This document shows positions 39,026-51,600 of a stretch of 64,000 bases of DNA, in pieces; position 1 is the first letter of the stretch, and the number at the start of each line of letters is the position of its first letter. The stretch is from Scatophagus argus (Eukaryota; Chordata; Actinopteri; Scatophagidae): contig NC_058513.1 in NCBI RefSeq assembly GCF_020382885.2, positions 13,417,641 to 13,481,640 on the forward strand. The letters run 5' to 3'. A program made the position numbers and the translations under genes. Below the pieces are notes generated by a model that ran no database searches, was not told the origin of the DNA, and was given only the letters and a program-made list of their open reading frames with translations.

Positions 39026-42000
39026 TGTCACAGTAGAAAAGCCATATTATTAATCCTGAGTCCTGTTTGGTTGCCTCAGTGTCACAGTCCTGGTTTTGTG
39101 CATGCTGGCTCGCTGTCACGACTTCCTCAGACACTTGGAGACACAAAGTCTTTGTTTATGTTACGTGTGATGTGCTTTTGCTGCTGTAGCAAGTGAAAAT
39201 AATGCGTAAATTGCCTATTGTCAAAAAAATTAAATTAGATATTTTTGTCTTCATAAACATAAATGAAAGTATGTTTATCTGCTGTCACCTTTCAGTGTAA
39301 TACATTTTGGGTGCTTTAATATGAGGATAAGTCCTATACTATATTATAGTATGACCTTGTGGTCTAATAAGTTTAGGGGGTAGTGGTTCTTGTAAGTTCT
39401 AATTAAATCAATTATTACACTTTTTTTTCCTGGTTAGTATTCTTTTTGGAAAGCCACACCACGGACCAATAAATTACCATAAATTTGCATTGACCCTGGT
39501 TAATAACTGAGGTTTAGGTGTATCCACAAACCACCAGCAGTATCTAAAATCAGTGTGATGAAATGTTGGTGTTACTTTTTTTCCACTGTTGCCACTAAAC
39601 AAACCAAAACTTACATATTTTAACATTTGCCACTCGCTCTCTGCAGCCATGAGGGACCAGCGGGGGTCCACCTTGTATTTGCAGATAAACACTCAGTGTG
39701 TAGCAGCAGATGACAAAGGCTTAGCGTAGTAATCCTCTTGTCCACCATCTGGCTGCTCCTCTAAAATTAAACCTTCCAAACCAGGGCACTTGCAACAGAT
39801 GCTAACATCTGTAAATGTGCAGGTGCTTCATTAAAGCACATACACGTGGAGCACATGGCTGCACAGCAGTGTTTCAATCTCTCAGATAATGTTCACGTTT
39901 AGGACACATATGATTCATACATACTGTGTATCAAAAAAGCCTGCAGATGGGAGGGATAAAGAGGGCAATAATGGATGAGATTGGGGAAAGCTTCTGCATG
40001 TGGAGATCTGGCATTATTGGGGATAAAAGTTGCTTTCTGTCTGTCCTTTTCAGATTGATGACCAATATTTGGTTGGGGTCCAAGGTTTTCACTGCTTAAC
40101 GTAGGCTTGACGTGCTGTGTGAGAGAGAGAAAGATAGAGAGGGAGAGACTTTAAGCGAATTCAGAGGACAGTCAATCCATGCAATGCGCTATTATGCGTA
40201 GACTTTCAGCAATTTATAATAACTCAGTCCTCACCTCTTGTTGTTCTTTTTCTCTTCCATAATCACACACCTAAGGTGTTTTCATGTTATCTCAAACCTC
40301 TTGGCCAGTACAGGGGTTAAAGCTGTAGGGCTTTAGCTGCATAGTTTTTTTAGTTCATTTTAAGATTGAACACCTTGATCCAGAGTGTACTAAACTTTTT
40401 GAAATTTCCTTTTGGGACAAAATTTTGTGTATTTCATACAGACATTCATGGTTCTAAGACAATGATCTAATGACTTTTGCAATCCCCTAACTTCCTTTAG
40501 CGCCGTTATGAGGTTGACCTTTGCGGGTTTAACTGAAATGCCTTGATTACTGACAAATTGACATCTAAGTATTAGCAGACAAGTGAGTTACTGACAAAGT
40601 GTATGGAGAGGGTAGTCAGTACACATCTCCCTCCATCTATAGCACAACACAGTTGTTTATAAAACCATAGAGGGACTGAGGATGAGTTTGTTCAACATGG
40701 CTGCCTGTCACCTGTGAGAATAACATACACCTTATATGCTGATTTTACTTTGGCTTTTAACACAATGAAAATTCAAGTAGTCTTGCAACAGTCTTCTGCT
40801 TTAGTTCTGTGTTGCACTTTCAAAACTGGCATTTAATTTCTTTTCCTGTATTATTGATGTAGGCTCACTTCTACTTTAACTGAGTATTTTTTTTCACTTT
40901 ACTTTATTCTTCATAAATATCATAATTTAAAAATAAACTACTCCACGACTTCTACTTCTCTACTCTCACTTTTTATCCCACTACATATAAATCACTTCTT
41001 TGCAGAATCAGATGTGAAAATCCCTGTGATTAACTTATGAAATATGCTTTCTTATTATAAAAGGAAGCACCCAAAAGTGAGAAAGTAGTCAGCTCCACCT
41101 CAGCCAATTACAGCGTTACATGTCAGTGAATTAGTAAAACTAATCCAGTATTAAAATCCATATTATGACAATCTAAAAGGGGACATTCAGCTTAATGTGT
41201 ACTTGTACCTTCAATACATAAGTATATTTAATACTCAATAATATACATTTTTTAAATTTTGAATATACACATAAGTGTTCTGCCTTAAATCTCAAGTATT
41301 CAGTGACATTAAGTCTTGGGTCTTCTCTGCACTACAGTCCTAAGCTCTGAGCAGTCCATGGATTTTGTGTTTATTTTAGTAAACAGAGCAGATTTACCAT
41401 TGGCTGCAAACCAGTAAGATGCATGAGTGTGTCACTGAACGTCAGACACTATTTTTATACCTGTGAATACAGGAAGTGCACAAGTCTGCACCTCTAAGCG
41501 ACTAAATCAGTACACCTCGCTGAAACGTGCCCTCGCGGACAAACATGCACTCGCATGACACCTGCATCTAAGCGGATCTGATTTTTTTGAGAAAGGTGCA
41601 AAACTCTCCCATGGCCAAAGTAGGATTCATGTTCAGAAATAAAAAGTATGACGTTCTTGACCACGTCAGATACGGGCAGAGTTGCAAGATCAAAACATCA
41701 TACTCAGTTTTCCACTTTGGCCTTCAGAGATTGTCACTTTTTTCCCCGTCTTTTTATGTTTTCATCAGAACAGCTTTTTATTTCTCGGTCGTGTCTCTCA
41801 GAATTTGAGAGATAAGCTGCAAGTGATTCATACCAGGAGGATTTCTTACCACTTTGTGCTTAGTGGCAAACATCTCTGGCAAAACGACATGCGCACATTA
41901 AGCTGAGCGAAAATTACCAAGTTAAGTCAAACAATGCTCACTGAAAAATACTGTTTGTAAAAGCCTGGCTTTGTGTCCTGACATCACAAGGTTTCCTGGG

Positions 42001-42470
42001 GGAAAGTGGACTGTAAAGTCTAAAGAAAGCCTCTTGGCTATAAATGCATCACAGATCCACAAGTGCAGCTGAGGCTCGTGTTGGTCAGTAAGCTGCCAAG
42101 GAGAGCAGCCACGGGAAGCTTAGGCCAGTGGGACTCGCTACATGTGACTTGGTGGAACCACTTAAAATACCAGTGAGAGGAGCCAGATGTGCAATTTGTC
42201 CATACAAATAAGCAAACAGAAATGAATGTGCAGCACATGACAGAAAGGGTGTTTGTGTGAGGTTTTAGTACTCAATGCACCCCTGGTTCAAAAGTCTAAA
42301 GTATATGATGTCACAAAGTCTTGATTGATGATACACTGTCGCATGTGTGAAGAGGTGTGATGATCACACCATATTGTGCGAATTCTCTCTTCCCTCCTCG
42401 TGTAGTATTTCGGGAGAAACTGGAGTGAGAGCATTGTGGTAGGAGATGTCTGCGGAGGGAAGGGATGCGT
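39026..42470. other. Intergenic region between ghitm and cdhr1
   Basis: No exon is recognised. Positions about 40861-41000 resemble a common fish repeat built from TACTTTTACTT/ACTTCTACT-like units. The last few hundred bases before 42614 presumably hold the cdhr1 promoter. Confidence 0.45.
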
Positions 42471-42474
42471 CACT

Positions 42475-42480
42475 GGATTA
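42475..42480 (+). promoter_or_regulatory. CRX/OTX-type GGATTA site upstream of cdhr1
   Basis: A GGATTA core lies about 135 bases 5' of the cdhr1 start codon, in the expected promoter or leader zone of a photoreceptor gene. CRX and OTX2 bind this core. A six-base match is weak by itself, so the call depends on the location. Confidence 0.4.
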
Positions 42481-42613
42481 GTGCCTGAGAATCTGTCCCA
42501 GCCTCTTCCTCCTGAGCTGCTGAGACGCCTCCAGAAGGACTCGACAGTCCCTGCTCGCTTTCCCTCCACCAAGCCTTCCACATGAGCCAGCCGAGCTTTG
42601 CCTCCCCACCAGG

Positions 42614-45600
42614 ATGAAGAAAGAAAAGAAAACACATGCTTTACTGTTTGTCCTCCTAATTCACTTCGGCTTCGGTAAGGCTCTGATTTTCATATTTTAT
42701 TTCTTTTGCTCTTTGTGTGTGTGGCTAAGACTTCTTGCCTTGCTCTTATCTTGTTAATCCTCTAACACCCAGAGGGCATGTCCATCTTAGCTTGGACTGT
42801 TCATGCTGCCTGCACCTCATGGTTAAAGGTGTATTTGTATGTTTGTGTTGAGATAGTGGAAACTCAAATGTGCCTATATTTATAATTCTTCTCCATCATC
42901 TTCCTCCTCCCTGCTTTCGTTTCCTGCCCGTTTTAGCCAGTGAGTGCAACAGTAATCATTTAATTACACAAGCATTTCTATTAGAAATGTAACAGAATAT
43001 ATGCAAATTTTCCCAATGTGATATTTTTCAGGTGTTTGCATAATGCACAGTAGCTTACTAACAGGTTTTGACATTATTTTGTCACATCTCTTCTGCTGAA
43101 ATAACTTGGAGCATGTGTATTTATTTTCCCATAAAGGGCAATCAGACTATGCTCCATATTTCTATGATAATGGCCCCAGCAGTACAAATGGGAACATGGC
43201 CTTGTTCAGCATCCCTGAGGATACACCAGTTGGTAAGTGTCATGTGTAACCTAATAGTGACTTTAACAGTCACAGATCTGTTTAAAATGATAGAATGAGA
43301 TCAAGTTTACTGTGGTTTAAAGCCATTTATTTTACAGGCATAGGTGTAATGATGAAATCATCACACCAGTAATGAAGCTCCGACTAATCACTATAATACC
43401 TTTTGGATAGTGACGTACATGAAGACTTACGGGAAGAAAACAATATGGATGGTGGCTCATCTGACCTGATTATTAAACAGCCAGAGTAACGAAGGAGAGG
43501 CATTTGTACCTGCACTGCGTGATTTTAAAGAACGTTGAAATTTAAGTGTTTCTTTGTCGTTTTTAGGGACACAAGTGTACATTCTGAATGGCACAGATCC
43601 AGAAGGAGATCCAGTACGATATGGTCTGACTTTTGAAAAAGGTTCCAAAGAGTATTTTAGGGTGGACTCCAAATCAGGGAACGTGACTCTAATTCAGGAG
43701 CTCGACAGAGAGGTGAGCCTGTTGATGAGGCTCTTATTTTGAAGAGACCTGCTGTAGATTTGTCACCAATGTGGCTCAAAATGACTTTTACCCTTTCTTT
43801 GTAGAAACAAGGTGAAATCTCAGTGCTTGTGAGCATAACGGACGGTCGTAACAAGGTACGTTTTTACTGTCGATGTGGTTTATTTTTGTTTGTGCTTTGT
43901 CTTCAATCATCTGCATGAATCACACCATTTTTAGTTTCATAAATAAAAGGAATTAAACATTAAAATGAATTCCAATTTGTGCAGCTGTTTTTATTTGCAG
44001 CTCAGAATTTGTTTTCTTGTGGTTTTCAGGTTGTTGAGACCGTGAGAGTGTTTGTCACTGATGCCAATGATGAACCACCTGAATTTCAAAACCTGCCTTT
44101 CATCATTGATATCCCAGAGGTTCAGTATTTCCCACTGTTACACCAAATACAACAAATTTCAATAAATAATTTCTATAGCTCTTCCTGGACCACAAACAAT
44201 CTCTAAATCTGCTGACTGAGTCAAACAAATAGAAAAGGATAAAAGGGGTTAAGGTTATAAAACCTTTTGTTTTTTTCCTTTACTAGGATACTGCCCCGGG
44301 AAGTAGCATCTACAGAGTCCAAGCAGTGGATAAAGACATGGGCTCCGGGGGCAGCGTCTCATATTATCTACAGGTAACCCCAAAGCTTCATTTTTATGCA
44401 GAAATGTTTGTTGAAAAATGTTTTTGCAGCTGAATTAAACCGAGGCTGCCCAGGACTATTCCTCACTAAAATGTAATTTGTGCTTTACTCTATTTCTACA
44501 CTGGAATTAAGAGGAAAAATCTCATGACTCAGTGACTTCAAGTGACCTTGACAAAAATATTAAAACTATTTTAGGCCTCATTCAGAGCAAATCAGGTATT
44601 GTGATGATACAAGTGGGTGTGTCACCACATGAGGCCTTAGTCTTACTGCACACAGTGTCACATAATCACATGTAGAGCTGTTAATAGCTTGGATCTCACC
44701 TACACTGGACTTCTTCACTCCTACACACTGAAACAGACTCTGACATCTGCCAACAAGTTTATCCTCTCAGTTCCCCAAACCTTAATTGAAAGCATGAGCA
44801 AGCATTTCTTTTCACAGCTTCTAGCTATTTGTATCTCTTTACATTTTCACGTGTACTTTTTATTGATGGTCCTCAATAGTTCGATTAAAACGGCGCAATC
44901 ATCATCTACATAGTGATACCGTTGACTTGGTATGGCCTTAACACTCTGGGGGTAAGACCAAAGGTTGAGCTGACATCATGAGAGCCATGTGGAGGGTAAG
45001 AGAGGGCATCCAAATGATGGGGCTGATTAATCTTGTACCAGAGAGCAGCCTGGAAATGGTGTTACTTTAGTGGATTAAATTTCAATTACATTTGAGCAAG
45101 GCACTGAAGGCTTAATAGTGGCTTAGGTTTGGCCTGGGCCAACAGCTGACAGCACAGTAGTTGTTACTGTCCACGTGTCAAAGCTATACTGATGAAAATG
45201 TGGTGAAAAATGTCAAGGTTGAAGCGAGGTTAGATTAGGACTGATTAGAAGTGTCTTTGAAATTAGCATGATTGCTCTTCATTGCTAAATTCAAGTAAAA
45301 ATGAAATGTGTGCTTACTGTTACCTAAGTACAGCTAATTGTATGGCTTTATACATTATCAGACCTCGCCATTTGCCAAGTTTACCATCGATGGGCACAGT
45401 GGTATCCTAAGAGTCAAACCTGGTGAGACTTTGGACTACGAGACCACACCCACACACTTTGTTACGGTGGTTGCAAAGGTAAGAGGTCACTGTTGCCCTA
45501 AACACACATTCACACTGTGAGCAGCAGGGCTTGCGGATTTATCCATCCTGTGAAATCCATGTGAGAAGTTTCAGATTCGTCCGTGTTGTAGTTTTCAGTT

Positions 45601-48600
45601 GTGTTGTTCTTGTAAGCTAACATGGCTAGAGAGCAAGACCTGAATTTGAAGCATTAATCAAATCTGAGTGGAGAAAATTTGCGAAAGTACTGGAATTTAA
45701 CAGTAGCCCCAACAACTTTTCTCCAAGAGGATCACTTTTTGACACCTTTAATCTAGTGGTCCTCCAAATAGAGTCTGTCAGGAAAGTTTTTAATGGGCTG
45801 GGATCAACTTCTGAACCATTTTGCACAGGAAACATATAACATAAGCAGAAAGGCAAGGAAGCATAGGAACCCATCTGCTCATGGCCAAATATAACAAAAA
45901 CTTCAGTCGTGACTAAGCTTTCCACAGTCTCTGTACGTGAAATAAATGGCTATTTGGTGAAGTGTTGACAGTGTTGCTCCCAGTGTGAGTAGTCTGAAGT
46001 GTAATCCTTCCATTGTCGGTAATAGCATGATGGAGAGGGCTGATTTTTTTTTCTAGGCACAGCTCTGTGTCTGAGGAATAATAAACAGTGCATACAGCTT
46101 CTTAAAAGTGTATACAGCTTCTTAAAAGTGGATTTGATTTGCTCTCACTGAAGCATAATAGCATAATTAACATAGCCATGCAAATAAAGCTAGAGATCCC
46201 ACTGTTTCCAATTATACTGGATTTGAGATGTTAAATATGGATTAAGAGGTTTATATCCCATTTTTAAACAAATAGGGTTGATATAATCTTATTAACTACC
46301 TAATTTTGATTTTGTTTTTATCTTCTACACTGTTTACCTTGTTAACAGAAAAATTCATCAAACCATTTCAAGCTAGACATCTGGTTATACTTTCAGCCAG
46401 TAGGAGGCCACTAATCCTATTATATTAATTTATATTTTAAAATCTTTGATGTGGGGGGGCAGCTAACACAAAGATCACACGATGCCTTTGTCTAGCATTG
46501 TGTGAGTCCATTAACTGCCAGATATAAAATAAAATGTCCTTTATCAAGACCTTTTTTAAAAAAAAAAAATCATAATTTTAATTCATATAAGCATCATCCA
46601 AAGTCTGCGAATGTGTATTACTGTAAACATAAAATGTGCTAACTCTGCCTTTTGCCTGACTCCTTGTTTTCTCAGGACGGAGGTGGAAAATACAAGGGGA
46701 AGCACCAGGTGTTGACCTCCACAGCCACCATTACAATCAATTTAATTGATGCCCAAGACATGCCTCCATCCTTCATAGGAACCCCTTACTTTGGCTATGT
46801 ATACGAAGTCTCAGTTCCTGTAAGTCATCTTCTGTACAGACTGTGAAGGTGATCAAAATCACTGATTTGGTTTACATGCAGGAAATATGAATAAGGTTAA
46901 TTATACTTGTTTTCCTTTCAGGGTTCTGAAATATTCACTGTGTACGCTAGAGATGGAGATCAAGGAGATCCCAACCCAATACATTACTCCATTATGAATG
47001 GTAAGAGCAATGCAATGAGACATAAGATTTGGTCTGGTTTACCGCTTTCAGCTTGTTTATCAGCCACATTTACAGAATTTCTTTCATCACCTCTCAGGTA
47101 GTGATGGTGTGTTTGACATAAATAGCACCAGTGGATGCATCACCCTGGCAACTTATCCATCTCTGCTGAAAAACGAATTGTATGAGATTAAAGTGAAGGT
47201 AATGATTTTTTTCTCTTTGAGTTCCTCCCCAGATGTTTCTTGAGAATTTAACCCACTGAATGTGTTGACCAATTTTATTTCTCAACCCAGGCCTCTGAGG
47301 TAGGACCAAACAATCAACTGCTGGACTACGACGTCACAACAGTGACGGTGCGGGTGGTGGATCTCAACAACCACCCTCCGACATTTTATGGAGAGAACGG
47401 CCCACAGAACAAGTTTGAGGTCACCATGTATGAGCATCCCCCTGCAGGGGAGATCCTCAGAGGTTTTAAGATCACCGTCAATGACTCCGATCAGGTAGAT
47501 TTACTCCCAAATTTCACTTGTGGCTTAGTGACCTTGTCTGTGTGCGCCTGCTGCACATTGAAACATTCATCAAAATCATCATCATTATTCATAACTAACT
47601 CAATAATTGTGACAAAAGCTGTTGCTCTCTTAACAAAAAGTGTTTTCATGATTTGTGTTATTTTGTTTAATCCTCTGCTGACAGATACCCCCTCAAAGTA
47701 CAACGTTGCATAAATATCTGTTAACACAGCCACAAAATATGTACAGTTATGCAACACTACTTAAAAATATTCATGAAGTCTGTTCATTAATTCAACATAA
47801 AATGGCATTCATTATGCCATTATGATTATTTTCCCCTTTCTGCCTCAGTGACTCATAAAGCAGTATCTGCCAGAATTTTTTAAAAATCAAACAAGGTTTG
47901 CTGAAGCTATCTTGAGTCTGATGAACCAGTTTCTCAACATGAGTTGTCTTGTTTTTCTGGGCAGCTACGTCCTTATCTATTTACTGATTCAAGGTTTCTG
48001 CATTTTGCTGTTTATTCTTCCTTGCAGGGTGCAAACGCTAAATTTAAACTGAGACTTGTGGGGCCGAGTCGAGTGCTGCGAGTGGTTCCCCAGACGGTGC
48101 TTAATGAAGCACAGGTGACCATCATTGTGGAAGACACATCTGGCATCGACTATGAAAAGGGACCGACCCTTTCTTTCAAGGTTAGTTGTCATATATCACT
48201 AAATTGTCAGCGAGTGATATTGGAGTGACGCCAGTATTTAACCTAGCGCTGCAGCTATTTGTTGTCTTCTTTTCTTTGTGAGATGATGAGATGTTCCCTC
48301 TGACCATCGGAACAAAACCCAAAGATGTTCATTTTGCAATTATGTAAAAGTTGTATGAGTTGTATAAGTAGCAAACTCCTAGAACTAGCAAATGTTTTGT
48401 CAGTCTCGTTTAGTCCAGACTGAAATGTCTCAGTAACTATTGAAAGAATCATGAAATGTTCCACAGACATTCATGGTCCCCGGAGAACAAATCCCACCAA
48501 CTGTTTTCGTCTAGCAACAGGTTGACGTTTGTGACTCGGAGGAAAATGTCTTATATCGTCTTATGATATCTAAAATTAGTTTTCTTGTTTGTCAATTATT

Positions 48601-51600
48601 CAACCGTGTTTCTGCAGCTGCTGGCTGTGGAGATCGACACTCCAGAGAGGTTCAGCGCCACAGCTGACATCGTGATCAACCTGCTGGACACAAATGACAA
48701 CATCCCCAAATTCACGTCCGAGTATTACATCGCCAGGGTCCCTGAGAACTCTCCTGGGGGCTCAAGCGTTGTGTCTGTAACAGTGAGTCCATCAAGATTA
48801 AACAAGATTAAACTTTTACCCAACAGAAGTGATTATATAATCCATCAATCCTCCATCAGATGCATATTACTCAGTGCAGTTCATCAGATGAAAGCAGGTT
48901 GTGGCCAGACTAAAAATAAAAAACAGTTCCTGGCTTTGTCTTTGTTGGGCCTAGCTATGAAATTCACGTCTGGCGTGTGCTCTGTGTTATACCTCAGGCA
49001 GGAGTTTTATTAATAGAAACACTGGCACATGTGTCTATCCACTGTATGTATCCCGTAGCCAAGCAACACGTTCAAGCCACACAGTGTGGAGCATAAAGCT
49101 TAATTTTGCCCCAGGGTTAATCATGCTGACCTATACCTCCATCCCCTCTCACCACAGGAGGAGCCTTATAGCCTGCCCCACCCACATGAGCTTAAGACCC
49201 TAGCTGGTTATCCTCTAATAAAAAACAAGATCAACAATCTACGGTCACCTTGGTGCAAAAATTGAATTCATTTTATCCGATTATGATCTTGCTTACAAAG
49301 TGTACGTTTTTCACACTTTATTGTATGTGCTATAAGTACTGGACTTCTAATCTCTGTCCTGTTTTTTTTTTTTTTAATCCAGGCAAATGATCCAGATTCA
49401 GGGCCTTGGGGTGAAGTCAAATACACGATTTATGGATCAGGATCAGATTTGTAAGTGAAAAACCTTTCACTCCTGCCAGGTTAAATTTAGTCAGATCACA
49501 TACTTAACTCTTGCATTTCCACAGAACACACTGCATTGATTGTTGTTTTATGTGTATTAAGACTCAGCACTTCTCGGGGTGCTCAAACTCACGCAGCAGG
49601 ACACCAGTCTTGATTCATCTTTTGTCTCTTGCAGTTAGCATGAAGCCAGTTTCACCGGCCCCTCTGCTTCACAAACATCTCGCTCTAAAATGGCTGCAAG
49701 ATGCTGGTTAATCTCCTAATTGGATTGGAGGTTTAAAAATAGCAAGCCTGGCCCGTCTCACATAGGGAGAGCCAATTAACATGTAATGTGACAGCTGGAG
49801 CTACAGACATGGCAACTCTGAAAAGCAGCATGCAGCAAAGGAGAAGTGAGAATTTATGCAAGTCTTCCGGCAGCGACCTGAGTTAATTGTGCGAAAGTTA
49901 TCAGTTTCAAGGCAACTTGTGAAATTTCACAGTGGAAAACAAGACAGAAAAGATGGCCGAATAAAATGGCAGTAAGCCTAATACTGAACTAGAAAGCACT
50001 CAGAACTCAACACAAACCTACAGCAAAGCTGTTGAATTCTCTAAATTTATTTTTGACATTAAAAATACTTATATAGTATAGTATTTATTGTATTAGAATC
50101 GACAGAAAACCAAATCAACAAATATTCTTGAAAAAAGATGACAAAATTGGCAGAGATTTTATTGATGTTAGTATCTACTTAACTTTATTTATCCTTAGGG
50201 AGAAAAGTCATATTTTACAATACCATAAGGAAGAAAGTGGGAACCAAATAAAAGAAAAAAAGAAAAGAAATTCTACTACTTAAAACAAAACAAATAAAAT
50301 TTAATTACACCATAGACGGACTAGAGGAGACATTCACTTGTTTTTGTGACATCTTTGTGTGAGACAAATGGTGAAATTTTATATTAACTAAGCGTTCCTC
50401 TTCCTGGAAATCAGATTTTTACAGTGAATTATAAAAGTTAATCATGTATTCACAGGAGAGTCACAGGATGTGATGTAAATGTTACTCGTGCTATGAATGA
50501 GGACGCAATATTAGAAGCACCTGATGCGCTGGGTTAAAGTGTTTGGTATGGCGTGGACATCTGCTGTGACTCATTCTAACTGTCTGAACTGTTCTGAACC
50601 TGCAGGTTTACGATCCACCCGTCATCAGGCCTCATCTCCACGCAGCCGTGGACCAGCCTGGACGCTGAGGTCAGGTCTAAATATAACTTTTACATCAAGG
50701 CTGAAGATTCAGAGGGGAAGTACAGCTTGGCTGAAGTCTTTGTCACCGTCCTTGACATGAACGACCACTCACCAGAATTTGATGAAGAACTCCTGGAAAA
50801 GACAATGATTATTGGTACACCTGTCAAAGTGGAGGTACAAAACATTAAATCATCCCCCAACCCCCAGCACTGAAAAATTATTTTTAAATCAAAAGATAAA
50901 TACACTAGCTGTTTGTGATATTTGGAGATTATATGGAAGGCCAGGACTGCAAATATCAAAATAGAATCATCTAAAGTGATTGGAATATTAACGGCCATTT
51001 ATGTGCATTTTGTATATAACAAAAGTGATAAATTAATGTTAAAAAAAACGTAATGTTAATAATAAAAATTTAGAAAGCAAGCCTTATTCTTTAGAATAAT
51101 AAAAGCTCAACTGAAAAATAAATCAGTCTGTTCTGTCGCATAACCTGCCATGACTGTAAGGTGAAAACAAAAGTGAAAACTTTGCTTAATATGAATATAT
51201 TATATGAATATGAAGTTCTGTAATATTTTTCACAAACATAAAGCGAATCATTGAATAAGGCTTTTTCTAAAGTAATTCGTGGAAACCACAGGGTGGGATT
51301 AGACAGCCAGTTGCCATTGATCAAAATATGCAGCTGTTTTATGCTATTCTGCTACGCTTTACAGGCAGTGGATGAAGATGCAGAGTCTCCAAACAACGTC
51401 ATTGAATACTCAATCATGACAGCTGACCCTGACAACGCTTTTGATATCAATGCTGACACTGGGGAGATTAGGCTGAAGCCTTACATCAAGTCCATAGAGA
51501 TTGTGCAGAACATCACCAAACAGAAGGACTGCAAGTGGTCTGTGGTGGTCCAAGCCAGGGACAGAGGCTCTCCATCCTTCAGCACAACGGCTGTGGTCAA